Assembly (NCBI RefSeq): GCF_001687305.1
Contig: NZ_KV700386.1
Coordinates: forward strand, 124,001-188,000
Direction: 5' to 3'
Length of the DNA: 64,000 nucleotides
DNA from: Actinomyces vulturis
GTDB lineage: Bacteria; Actinomycetota; Actinomycetes; Actinomycetales; Actinomycetaceae
Shown here: in pieces, positions 41,534 through 50,141 of the stretch
Numbering within the stretch: position 1 is the first letter of the stretch
Layout of the letters: the number at the start of each line of letters is the position of its first letter
Notes under the pieces: generated by a model
What the model was told of the DNA's origin: nothing
The model's input: the letters and a program-made list of their open reading frames with translations, nothing else
Databases searched by the model: none
Program-made: the position numbers and the translations under genes

Positions 41534-42631
41534 ATGAAGATTGCCACCCTCAAAGGGGCTCCGATTTTCGTGTCCCCGACGAATCTTATTATTGCATTGC
41601 TCGTCACAATGTCTTTCGTTCCGGCAATTATCCCTTCTGGTGCCCCCATTTCCACCACCATCATCGTGGTAATCGGAGTAGTCGTGGGTTTGTCCCTATC
41701 TATTTTGTGCCATGAACTGTCTCATGGAATGGTGGGCATGTTGGTAGGGCGAACTCCTTTGCGCTATGAACTGACTTTGTTCGGAGGTCGGACAAGTTTT
41801 CGTGTCCCCGCTAATGAAGCACCTTGGAAAGCAGCACTGACCTCAGCGTCAGGCCCGCTTGCGAATGCCCTGTTATATGGGATTCTTTCGGCCATTTTTC
41901 ACACACGGATGTGGAGTTTTGAGGCGGGAACTATCGTGTGGGCGCTGGCATGGATCAACCTTATGCTTGCCATTTTTAACGCACTTCCTGGCTGGCCACT
42001 AGATGGTGGGCAGACGCTGGCAAGTATCGTCCATCAAGTGACGGGCAGACGCGACTGGGGTTTGAAAGTTGCTGCTGTTGGCGGCCTAGGTGTTCTCGCA
42101 TTTATCGGGTGGATGTGGGTGTTGCGTCCCGTCGTCTTGTTGCACCAAAAGCCTGATGTGTTTAGCCTCTTCATCCTTGTTATTGTGGGCATGAGTATTG
42201 GGCAGGCATGCTGGGCAATCTTGTCAGGGCCAAAGAAACAGCGTGAGTACTCCAGTGTTGATTTGCGTTCTCAGTTTGAAACTGTCTCATGGGCAGACGC
42301 TGATACTTCACTATCCGTTATTGACTCCACGTTGCAGTCGGGCATTTCCGTTGTCCTTGTGAAAGACAGAAGTGGAAAAATTCTAGGGTTTATTGATAAC
42401 CAGGCGATGGATTCAGTTCGTCAAGCGGGACAAGCGATGTGGTCGATGCCTGCCAGCGCTGTGAGCCAAGTTGTTCCCGCTCGCGCATTTTCTCAGTACT
42501 ATCGCGGGCAGGATGCTGTTCAAGCACTGAGCCAAGCACGATCATGTTGCCGATGGTTGTTCATACAGCCTCAAGGAAACCAATTTGACCGTGGTGCCAT
42601 TTTCGTGGTCCCCTCGGGTGCTCGAATGTGA
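41534..42631 (+). CDS. Site-2 protease family M50 metalloprotease
   Basis: A 365-residue intramembrane protease, similar in layout to mycobacterial Rip3: hydrophobic segments, zinc motif HELSH at 60-64 in a membrane helix, the partner aspartate in NALPGWPLDGGQT near 157, and a C-terminal cytosolic CBS-like domain. Such enzymes cleave membrane-bound anti-sigma factors or clear signal peptides. AGGAG 6 bases before the ATG at 41534 fixes the start. Next gene trmI has its own promoter signal. Confidence 0.87.
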   Translation: MKIATLKGAPIFVSPTNLIIALLVTMSFVPAIIPSGAPISTTIIVVIGVVVGLSLSILCHELSHGMVGMLVGRTPLRYELTLFGGRTSFRVPANEAPWKAALTSASGPLANALLYGILSAIFHTRMWSFEAGTIVWALAWINLMLAIFNALPGWPLDGGQTLASIVHQVTGRRDWGLKVAAVGGLGVLAFIGWMWVLRPVVLLHQKPDVFSLFILVIVGMSIGQACWAILSGPKKQREYSSVDLRSQFETVSWADADTSLSVIDSTLQSGISVVLVKDRSGKILGFIDNQAMDSVRQAGQAMWSMPASAVSQVVPARAFSQYYRGQDAVQALSQARSCCRWLFIQPQGNQFDRGAIFVVPSGARM

Positions 42632-42639
42632 GCGATAGG

Positions 42640-42645
42640 TAGGAT
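42640..42645 (+). promoter_or_regulatory. -10 hexamer TAGGAT, leaderless trmI
   Basis: TAGGAT ends 7 bases before the ATG at 42653, just after the protease stop codon. Confidence 0.55.
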
Positions 42646-42652
42646 AACGATA

Positions 42653-43735
42653 ATGACTGACGAACACACTTATCCCCATCCGGCAGATCACTTCGCTCCA
42701 GAGCCTGCTCCTTCATGGATTGACCAAGGCCCTGGTGTGACACTCGGCCAGGCCGGTCGCCGTGGCCCTCTTCGCTACGGCGAGCGTGTCCAGGTGACAG
42801 ACACAAAAAAGCGTCTGTATACCTTTGTTCTTGATCCTCATGGCTTTTTCCAATCTGTGCGTGGAAACTTTTACCACCGTGACATTGTGGGGAAGGAGGA
42901 AGGAACCGTTCTCATCACCGAGCAGGGACATGAACTACTGATTATGCGTCCGTTGCTCAGTGATTATGTGCTTTCCATGCCTCGCGGGGCACAGGTGGTC
43001 TATCCCAAGGATGCTGGTCAGATCATTCAAATGGCTGACATCTACCCAGGTGCCCGAGTCCTAGAAGCTGGTGTGGGTTCTGGCGCATTGACGATGAGTC
43101 TTCTAAGCGCTATCGGCGAAGACGGCTATTTGCTATCGATTGAACGTCGTGAAGACTTTGCTCAAATCGCCGCATCAAATGTTGACTCATGGTTTGGTCG
43201 CCATCATCGCGCCTGGCAATTGCGTACCGGCGATTTTGACGACGTGGTGATGAAACATGTCGAAGCAGGTTCCATCGATCGCATTGTGTTGGACATGCTT
43301 GCTCCCTGGGAGAATGTTGACGCAGCAGCTCATGCTTTGGCCCCCGGCGGTGTATTCATTTCTTACGTTGCCACCGTTACCCAATTCTCTCGCATGGCGG
43401 AAGCGCTGCGTGCCAGCGGAGTATTTACTGAGCCTCAAGCATGGGAATCTATGGTGCGTGATTGGCATCTTGATGGCCTTGCTGTACGTCCTGACCACCG
43501 CATGGTTGCACACACCGGTTTCCTCATCACTGCACGCCGCCTGGCACCAGGTAGCGCTCCGCTTACACGCAAACGCCCGCCTGCACGTGGTGCTTACGAT
43601 GAATCGGGTTACTGGGTGAGTGAAGACGTTCAAGAACGCACTAGCACTGATAAAAAGGTCCGCAAGGTCCTACGTGACTGTGCCGCTAAAGCACCCGACG
43701 ATTCCACACCTATTCTCGGAGCCGACGACGAGTAA
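42653..43735 (+). CDS. trmI: tRNA (adenine(58)-N1)-methyltransferase
   Basis: A 360-residue TrmI, which makes N1-methyladenosine at position 58 in the tRNA T-loop. Seen: the N-terminal beta domain, then the SAM site VLEAGVGSGALTMSLL near 140, GEDGYLLSIERREDFA, and catalytic-region Asp in DRIVLDMLAPWENV. In actinobacteria it normally sits directly before the proteasome ATPase gene arc; here pafA follows after 6 bases. Confidence 0.92.
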   Translation: MTDEHTYPHPADHFAPEPAPSWIDQGPGVTLGQAGRRGPLRYGERVQVTDTKKRLYTFVLDPHGFFQSVRGNFYHRDIVGKEEGTVLITEQGHELLIMRPLLSDYVLSMPRGAQVVYPKDAGQIIQMADIYPGARVLEAGVGSGALTMSLLSAIGEDGYLLSIERREDFAQIAASNVDSWFGRHHRAWQLRTGDFDDVVMKHVEAGSIDRIVLDMLAPWENVDAAAHALAPGGVFISYVATVTQFSRMAEALRASGVFTEPQAWESMVRDWHLDGLAVRPDHRMVAHTGFLITARRLAPGSAPLTRKRPPARGAYDESGYWVSEDVQERTSTDKKVRKVLRDCAAKAPDDSTPILGADDE

Positions 43736-43741
43736 CACCAC

Positions 43742-45232
43742 ATGATGTCAACGCCTGTTACTTACCATCCCGAGGGGTTTGAAGGTCCGCGTATCGTGGG
43801 CATTGAAACCGAATACGGAGTGGTGTGTACGCCCGCAACGACGCATCCATCGACCACTGCGTCATGTGAGTTCTCTGCTGGACGCCATACGAAACCAGGA
43901 ATGGATTCTTCCCAAGCAGCAGCACTGATGTTTGCAGAGGTGTCCCGGCGCTGGGGCGGACCAAGTAGGTTTTGTGAATCTGGTGGCCGACTCTACCTCG
44001 ATGTGGGAGACCACCCTGAGTATGCTACAGCGGAATGTTTGACTCTCCAGGGTGTTCTTGGTGAACATCAACGGGGCGATATGCTCGTGGCTAGCATGGT
44101 GGAGCGTGCTCAGAATCAACTTGATCGACAAGGCTTAGGTCAGCGCCTTCATGTCATTAAAACGAATGCTGATTCATGGGGAAATAGTTTTGGCCTCCAC
44201 GAGAACTATATGGTTCCTCATGGTTTTTCACCGCATCTGAGTGACGTGGTGGCTACTCACCTTATTCTTCGAACTCTGTGGTGTTCCACCGGAGATGTTT
44301 CTGCTCGTGGGTGGCGCCGTTCAGCACGGGCCCCCTTTCTTCACCACGTAGAATCGGCAACTACCACGCGTTCGCGACCGCTCATTAACACTCGCGATGA
44401 AGCACACGCAGATTCTGAGCGTTTCCGTAGACTTCATGTCATTAGCGGCGACAGCACAATGACACCAGCACCATTGGTGCTTGCGGTAGGTTCCACCATA
44501 CTGCTCCTTGCGGCACTTGACCAGGGAATGGAAACCGCAGACTTGACGCTTACTTATCCGCTTCGTGCCCTGAAAGATCTCAATGCTGAAGAATGGACGC
44601 CGTCCACTTCTTTGGGCACCACGGTTTTTATAATGCGGTGTGGAAAGCACATGCAAGCCATTGATCTTGCACGCGTAATTTTTGAACGTGTTTATCACGC
44701 ATGCGAAGGCATGAATATCACCGGAATGGATGATGTGGTCTTTGACTTATGGCACCGTTCAATTCTCGCCTGTGAACAAGGTTTCTACGATCAGGTTGAA
44801 CACGAGTGGGAATGGCTGATTACACATCGGCTGTGTCAAGAAGTGATGAGCCGCCATCACTGTTCCTGGGATGATCCTCTTGTCAAGCGCACTCTCCTGG
44901 CTTTTCACGATGTGGGTCCACAGGGCTTGACTGAGCCATTGCGTCAGGCAGGACTATTTCGAACATTCAAGCAAGAAATCATGGATGCTTATCAGCACCC
45001 CGATAAGAACTTTTCTCAACGCGCTATAGTACGTGGCCAGTTGATTCGTGATGCTCTTGCATCTGGAACAGTCATCACTGCGGGATGGACCAGTATGCGT
45101 TTGCCTGATCATAGAACGAGTACTCATCGGGTCTTGCGTATGATGAACCCTTGGTCAGTGGAGGCAACCGAGGTTGAGAGTTTCGCTGAGTGTGTTAATC
45201 ATCGCCTCCCGCCACCACCACCGTGGGCTTAA
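43742..45232 (+). CDS. pafA: Pup-protein ligase
   Basis: A 496-residue member of the PafA/Dop carboxylate-amine ligase family. It matches PafA rather than Dop in diagnostic stretches: GIETEYGVVC, RLYLDVGDHPEYATAEC with catalytic Asp87, NSFGLHENYMV, TRSRPLINTRDEAHADSERFRRLHVI-like signature, and GDSTMT. PafA attaches the small protein Pup to lysines of target proteins using ATP. An insertion of about 20 residues (32-53) follows the first strand. No pup, dop, arc or prcBA gene is adjacent, although these normally lie between trmI and pafA. Two adjacent ATG codons compete as starts. Confidence 0.83.
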   Translation: MMSTPVTYHPEGFEGPRIVGIETEYGVVCTPATTHPSTTASCEFSAGRHTKPGMDSSQAAALMFAEVSRRWGGPSRFCESGGRLYLDVGDHPEYATAECLTLQGVLGEHQRGDMLVASMVERAQNQLDRQGLGQRLHVIKTNADSWGNSFGLHENYMVPHGFSPHLSDVVATHLILRTLWCSTGDVSARGWRRSARAPFLHHVESATTTRSRPLINTRDEAHADSERFRRLHVISGDSTMTPAPLVLAVGSTILLLAALDQGMETADLTLTYPLRALKDLNAEEWTPSTSLGTTVFIMRCGKHMQAIDLARVIFERVYHACEGMNITGMDDVVFDLWHRSILACEQGFYDQVEHEWEWLITHRLCQEVMSRHHCSWDDPLVKRTLLAFHDVGPQGLTEPLRQAGLFRTFKQEIMDAYQHPDKNFSQRAIVRGQLIRDALASGTVITAGWTSMRLPDHRTSTHRVLRMMNPWSVEATEVESFAECVNHRLPPPPPWA

Positions 45233-45318
45233 AATGCCCTGTATGCTGCGTGCTTTAGTGCGCGTAGGCATGCTCGCATGAATGTGAGTAAAACATCGGA
45301 ATGAAGAAAGGGGGAGTG

Positions 45319-47163
45319 ATGGCGCGAAAACACGTGCGTGAGGCCCACGATCATTCCCCGCTTCCTTCTCACGTACACTTACCCCCCTCCTCCTGCCATA
45401 CTGATTTCCCCGTTTTATCCTCTGGTTCTCACAGTGCGCGCTCCCCGCAGAGCGCTAGAACATCGGGCATATCTGATGTGTTTTACCACCAGGAAGCCTC
45501 TGATGCTGCCGCAGAAATTCCGACTCACATTGATGGGCGTCCCTTGACCCGTCGTGAGCGTCGCGCACTCGAACGCGCCGCCGAAAAAGCTGCCCTCGAA
45601 GCACAAAATAACGACGATGCCATTGTTACAGATGACCTTCGCGATGCTGTGACTCCTGCTTTGCCTAGTAGCCAGCAGGATACTTCTAAGGACACCGTTC
45701 ACAAGGAATTCTCTGATGTGAATACCACGGAGGACGGAAGATCACACGATCAACAGTCACATACTGAGGAACTAAACGAACAAGCAAGCGAGGCCAGCAA
45801 ATCTGTCGATATTGCTGCTGTCGAAGATTCTGAGAACACTGGAGAAACTCAGTGTGCCACACCTTGTGTCGATACTTCGAACGTTGGTAACGCTGATGGT
45901 GATGCACCCGCTGAGTCTTTAGATACTGAGGTCACTAATCCCGTCCCTGATGTCCTTGATGGACAACAATTTATTGAGGCCGTAGAGCCTGATGAGCACC
46001 CTATTGACGTAGTTCCTAAGGATGTTGAATATGACGAATCTAGCCGCGTCATCAATGAACCGTCGCCGTTAACCGGTCCTCAACGCGTTATCGTTGCGAC
46101 CTTGCACCGTCCCCGTCCCCGCGGACGCCGAGCCATGGTTCTCGCAGGAATTCTGGCAGTTCTTATCATGGTCATTCCCGTTGCCATTACGCGTATTACT
46201 CACGAAGCACGCCCCGGAGTTCAGGATATTGTCTCTCCGCCGCCAACAGGTGTCCTGGCTGATTCTCCTCTTCATGACATTATCCATGTAGCCGGACGTC
46301 TCGGTGCTACCCCTGTGGTGCAAATCGATTCGCCCCTGCTCCCCACTGAAGGTGTTCTTTCTGACGAACTTATCCACGGTGAAGGACCGGCACTTCAAGC
46401 CGGTAAACCCGCATTGCTAAGCGTGTCTACTTTCAGTGGAACTGATGGCGCCAACACCACTGGAACAGAAACCGGCACCCGACTTTACGTGGGATTGCTT
46501 GAACCCAGCATTATTGGTGATGAACTGGCAAAGCGACTCGAAGGAGTCAACCAAGGCTCACGCATTATTTTGCGGGCCCCTGCCACAGCAGGCCAGGAAG
46601 GAGGCGAAGCGACTGAAGAAGAAATCACCATCGTTGATGTGCTTCCCCTCCAGGCCGATGGTGAGGCTCAAGATCCGCTACCTGGCATGCCTCCACTGGT
46701 ATTCAATCCTGACGGTACGGTGACGGCAAACCTGTCTGGTGTAGCCCCTCCAACAAAGGCACTGGCCTCCACCGTTATTAAAGGTGAAGGCGAGCAAGTA
46801 AAGGATACTTCTACGATTGTTGCCCGCTACGCACTCATCTCTTGGAATACCGGTGCCGTGATTTCCTCCTCATGGGGCAACGATGTACTGCCATCAGTGA
46901 TTGAAGTGAGCGGCACGATGACAGGTGTAGCGCAGCATCTTATTGACGTCACCGTTGGATCTCGCGTCCTTATGGCTCTCCCACCAGACCAAGCTCGTGG
47001 TGACGAACCTGTTTTCGTGGTGATGGATGTGCTGGCTATTGATCACACTAAAGATGCTGGCGCCACGGTGAAGCCTAGTTCTGATACTGACGAAGTGGTG
47101 GTTGTGACCCCCACACCCACTCCTCTGGCTCAACCAGAAACTACTCAGGCACCGATTCCGTAA
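45319..47163 (+). CDS. Membrane-anchored FKBP-like protein
   Basis: A 614-residue protein following pafA, where actinobacteria usually carry an FKBP-type isomerase gene. The N-terminal ~265 residues are disordered, rich in Asp, Glu, Ser and Thr, with a basic patch (LTRRERRALERAAEKAA). One membrane helix lies at about 271-294. Outside it are two FKBP-like domains, the last with GSRVLMALPPDQARGDEPVFVVMDV; both look degenerate and isomerase activity is doubtful. GGGGGAG just before the ATG at 45319 sets the start. It overlaps the convergent kinase gene by 23 bases. Confidence 0.8.
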   Translation: MARKHVREAHDHSPLPSHVHLPPSSCHTDFPVLSSGSHSARSPQSARTSGISDVFYHQEASDAAAEIPTHIDGRPLTRRERRALERAAEKAALEAQNNDDAIVTDDLRDAVTPALPSSQQDTSKDTVHKEFSDVNTTEDGRSHDQQSHTEELNEQASEASKSVDIAAVEDSENTGETQCATPCVDTSNVGNADGDAPAESLDTEVTNPVPDVLDGQQFIEAVEPDEHPIDVVPKDVEYDESSRVINEPSPLTGPQRVIVATLHRPRPRGRRAMVLAGILAVLIMVIPVAITRITHEARPGVQDIVSPPPTGVLADSPLHDIIHVAGRLGATPVVQIDSPLLPTEGVLSDELIHGEGPALQAGKPALLSVSTFSGTDGANTTGTETGTRLYVGLLEPSIIGDELAKRLEGVNQGSRIILRAPATAGQEGGEATEEEITIVDVLPLQADGEAQDPLPGMPPLVFNPDGTVTANLSGVAPPTKALASTVIKGEGEQVKDTSTIVARYALISWNTGAVISSSWGNDVLPSVIEVSGTMTGVAQHLIDVTVGSRVLMALPPDQARGDEPVFVVMDVLAIDHTKDAGATVKPSSDTDEVVVVTPTPTPLAQPETTQAPIP

Positions 47164-47989
47164 TCGGTGGCCACTGTTCGCGATGAATGAGTTCGGTGAG
47201 TAGATCTCTATGCGTGTGGTCCCACGCTTCGCGTGGCCAAGTATAGGAATCTCGTGTAGATACTCGGAGGGCACGTTCACTAGCGGGAGTATTCATCCAC
47301 AGGCGCAGGCATGACATCGGCTGGGCAGTGGAGGGAGAAGAGAATTGTTCTTCGTCTTCGTTAAGAGTAGTAAGGCATTCTGTTCCCCCGGAGATGGGGC
47401 CAGGGATATCCATTACCATCACTGATTGTGGGTGGAGATCCACGGGCATTGTCAGCCATGATCCACATCCCTCGATGATGACTACGTCCCCGGGGTGAAC
47501 CGTGAAGCGATGTTCAGCACCCGATGCCATAATGTCCCAATCGAAACTGCCGAGAGCCACCGTATGGGAATCGTCTGGAAAAGCAAAGTCTGTGAGGCAA
47601 GTAGCACAGTTCTCGCAAGAGGCAACGGATACGCGAATCCAGGCCAGTAATTTCTCTAACTCACATCGAATAGCGGTAACAGCATCGTGTAAAGCATCCC
47701 AACCATGAACGTAGTAGTCCACGGCAATCCGATGAACTGTTCGCGGAATTTTGTCACTTAGTACAGCGTCAGTTAGCGTCGTTTTTCCTGAACCACTAAA
47801 TCCATCAATGAGGACTAGATGAATAAAGGCATCAGGTTGACTGCGACAAATAGTCTGGATTAACTCATCACTGCCAGCCAGGTCGACACAATGCCATGAC
47901 CTTTTCTGCACTAACGAGGAAAGACTCTGGCGCGAGGGAATACCACGGCGTAGAAACTCAGCCCACTGACATGAGAGAGGAACGTTCAC
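47141..47989 (-). CDS. P-loop kinase-like protein
   Basis: A 282-residue protein with Walker A GFSGSGKT at 63-70, a substrate-loop-like VDYYVHGWDALHD and a strand VVIIEGCGSW, the pattern of uridine/nucleoside kinases and related phosphotransferases. The substrate is unknown. A cluster of cysteines (SCENCATCL) near 150 is unusual for that fold. Its 3' end overlaps the FKBP-like gene by 23 bases in convergent orientation. Start is GTG at 47989, 7 bases after TACAGT. Confidence 0.72.
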   Translation of the reverse strand: MNVPLSCQWAEFLRRGIPSRQSLSSLVQKRSWHCVDLAGSDELIQTICRSQPDAFIHLVLIDGFSGSGKTTLTDAVLSDKIPRTVHRIAVDYYVHGWDALHDAVTAIRCELEKLLAWIRVSVASCENCATCLTDFAFPDDSHTVALGSFDWDIMASGAEHRFTVHPGDVVIIEGCGSWLTMPVDLHPQSVMVMDIPGPISGGTECLTTLNEDEEQFSSPSTAQPMSCLRLWMNTPASERALRVSTRDSYTWPREAWDHTHRDLLTELIHREQWPPITESVPE

Positions 47990-47996
47990 ACGACTA

Positions 47997-48002
47997 ACTG
48001 TA
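47997..48002 (-). promoter_or_regulatory. -10 hexamer TACAGT, leaderless kinase gene
   Basis: TACAGT on the minus strand ends 7 bases before the GTG at 47989. Confidence 0.5.
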
Positions 48003-48121
48003 ATAACGAGGACTGCTCAGTAGGGGAGAACTCACCATGATGGAGAATCTTACCTTGCAGCGTCATGAAGAACGAGACAGGTACGCTATACCTAGGCATA
48101 TCTCACCCACGCGAGGTTCTT

Positions 48122-48826
48122 ATGAACGATAACTACCCGTCGTCATCTAACGGCTGGCTCCCTCACAACACCCCTAGTCCCGATGATCCCACCGTTGTGG
48201 TTCCCCAGCACCAAGAGACAGTGAGTGGATCGGGCTACTTTGACCCGGGTAATGGACAGGCCTCGCCAGCAGATCCTTACCGTACGGGTACCTATGACCG
48301 TGGAACCAACGTGAGTCCTACAACGTACCCCGGATATGAGGGAATGGGATCCCCGATGCCTCCTGTGCCCCCTTATGATGCTCAAGCAGGACAGGGCTAT
48401 TCTGCTCCGGCTTATTTAGGACAACCCAACGCGGGGGCACAGGGCACTTTCCAGGGGATGAATAATCAGCAGTACCCCGCTACAGGACAGTCATTCCCAA
48501 CGCATCCTGCCGCCACTGCCTATCCTCAACAACCCCAGGTAAACCTGGGTTATCCCACTCGTACCAGCACGCAGAAGGACTGGATGGGCATTGTCAGCCT
48601 GGTTCTAGGCTTCTTGTCACTCCTATGCTGTGGCTCGTTGCTCATTACTGAAGTCGTTGGTCTGATCCTGGGGATACTTGGACATCAAGCATGTAATAAG
48701 GGCGAAGCCAGTAATGAAGGCGTGACACTAGGCGGCCTTATTTTGAACGCTGTGGTATTAACCGGCGGAATTATTCTACTGATCGTGCGTGTTGCTCTGG
48801 GGTCGACCTTTTTCTTCATGTATTAA
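48122..48826 (+). CDS. DUF4190 membrane protein
   Basis: A 234-residue protein. Residues 1-145 are Pro/Gln/Gly/Tyr-rich and disordered; residues about 150-234 hold two hydrophobic segments with VSLVLGFLSLLCCGSLLITEVVGLILG-type DUF4190 pattern and NEGVTLGGLILNAVV. GAGG precedes the ATG at 48122, which is chosen over the in-frame ATG at 48065. Likely cell-envelope protein of unknown role. Confidence 0.78.
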   Translation: MNDNYPSSSNGWLPHNTPSPDDPTVVVPQHQETVSGSGYFDPGNGQASPADPYRTGTYDRGTNVSPTTYPGYEGMGSPMPPVPPYDAQAGQGYSAPAYLGQPNAGAQGTFQGMNNQQYPATGQSFPTHPAATAYPQQPQVNLGYPTRTSTQKDWMGIVSLVLGFLSLLCCGSLLITEVVGLILGILGHQACNKGEASNEGVTLGGLILNAVVLTGGIILLIVRVALGSTFFFMY

Positions 48827-48837
48827 CCCGACTCGTT

Positions 48838-48867
48838 ATACGTGTGAATTTGACTCATTACACGTAT
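48838..48867 (+). terminator. Weak hairpin after DUF4190 gene
   Basis: ATACGTGT (48838-48845) pairs with ACACGTAT (48860-48867). Only 8 bp, so uncertain. Confidence 0.35.
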
Positions 48868-48999
48868 GAGGGCAGGGAAGAATTTACTCACGGATCATTA
48901 CACATCAGCCTCATCGCGGGCGGACAACACTGCAAACGCTTACGATGACAGATCGACGGTAGTACAGGCGAGTAGTACCGCAAGGAAAGAGAGAACACC

Positions 49000-49428
49000 A
49001 TGAATCGTCACTTGCTGAACAGCATGTACGATCGTTTCTGGTCAATTCTTCCTATTGGTGTGCTTGCCATAGCGATCGCTCGTGTATCTGTGAGCGTTCC
49101 TCAAGGCCCGGGTTGTTCGTTTCACTATGCGACTGGGTTGTGGTGCCCTGGGTGTGGAGGTACTCGTGCGCTTCATGCTATGTGCCACGGACAATGGAGC
49201 GAGGCGTGGGGGTACAACCCTGCTGCATTCATTATTGTTCCGGGGCTGATTGCCATGAGCATATGGGTGGCATGTCAAACGCCAGTACGGAGCCTGCCTG
49301 TGCTTCCCGTGAAAACCATCATGGTTGCGGCCATGATGCTAATTGCGTTTGGAGTGGCTCGGAATATTCCTGACTTGGTACCGATTTTGTCTGAGCGCCT
49401 GGGGCCCACCGAATGGATGACTCGCTGA
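49000..49428 (+). CDS. DUF2752 membrane protein
   Basis: A 142-residue membrane protein with the DUF2752 signature GLWCPGCGGTRALHAMCHGQWSEAW and three hydrophobic segments. The CxxC and later Cys/His may bind metal; function unknown. A purine-rich AAGGAAAGAGAG lies upstream of the ATG. It stands with DUF4190 and TM2 genes, a common actinobacterial grouping near lgt. Confidence 0.82.
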   Translation: MNRHLLNSMYDRFWSILPIGVLAIAIARVSVSVPQGPGCSFHYATGLWCPGCGGTRALHAMCHGQWSEAWGYNPAAFIIVPGLIAMSIWVACQTPVRSLPVLPVKTIMVAAMMLIAFGVARNIPDLVPILSERLGPTEWMTR

Positions 49429-49595
49429 TTCCATGCGAAGCAATTTGAGGATTTATGGCGTGTGTTAGCCGGATACTTAGGGGAGAACTCCCCGTAGGAA
49501 AACCGAGACATACTCGTGAATTCATCACCGTTTTTGATAGGGTCTATCCGTCACAGTGAATGAGAAGTCATTCTGAATAAGTTGAGGAGTCTGTT

Positions 49596-49973
49596 ATGAC
49601 CGCCCCGTACAACCCCGCCCCATACTCGGGACAGAACTATGGCTACCCTGCCACTGCTCCCAAGTCCAAGACCGCCGCAGCACTGTTTGCTTTCTTCCTT
49701 GGCGCTATTGGTGTCCATGACTTCTACCTGGGTAAGAAGACTCTCGGCATCATTCACGTCGTGCTGGCCGTCATTGCTTTTGCTCTGGTGATTGCAGGTT
49801 TTGTATATGTCGGTGCTCATGCCACTGGTCCTAACGGTGAAGTACCAAGCGATGAACTTGGTCCTGTCGCTCTGTTCCTCGGCTTGGGCTATGGAATTGG
49901 CATCATCAACGCTCTGTGGTCATTCGTTGAATTCATTCTCATCCTCGTCCGCAAGGATCCTAACCTTGTTTGA
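49596..49973 (+). CDS. TM2 domain protein
   Basis: A 125-residue protein with the TM2 fold: a Pro/Tyr-rich N-terminus, then KSKTAAALFAFFLGAIGVHDFYLGKKTLGI and a second hydrophobic pair ending GYGIGIINALWSFVEFILIL. TM2 proteins are small membrane proteins of unknown function. GAGGAG precedes the ATG. Confidence 0.85.
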   Translation: MTAPYNPAPYSGQNYGYPATAPKSKTAAALFAFFLGAIGVHDFYLGKKTLGIIHVVLAVIAFALVIAGFVYVGAHATGPNGEVPSDELGPVALFLGLGYGIGIINALWSFVEFILILVRKDPNLV

Positions 49974-50023
49974 TTGACAGTCCGGCGGTTCACCGCGAAT
50001 CGCTATCATTGTCTTTGATGACT

Positions 50024-50056
50024 CGTGTGCGCGCCGGCTTTGCCGGCGCGCACACG
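50024..50056 (+). terminator. Terminator after TM2 gene
   Basis: Perfect 15-bp GC-rich stem (50024-50038 with 50042-50056), loop TTT. Confidence 0.85.
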
Positions 50057-50141
50057 TCTATTCACTATCCGGACGAGATTTGCTTTCCTATGGTGGTAAG
50101 CGTCACTATTAAGCGGTTAAGTCATTGAAAAGCGAGGGAAG

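Noticed and set aside
43742-45232. Assignment of the PafA/Dop family gene as Dop
   Set aside because: Diagnostic stretches (YATAEC after the catalytic region, GDSTMT, HENYMV) match PafA better than Dop; Dop-type motifs are absent.
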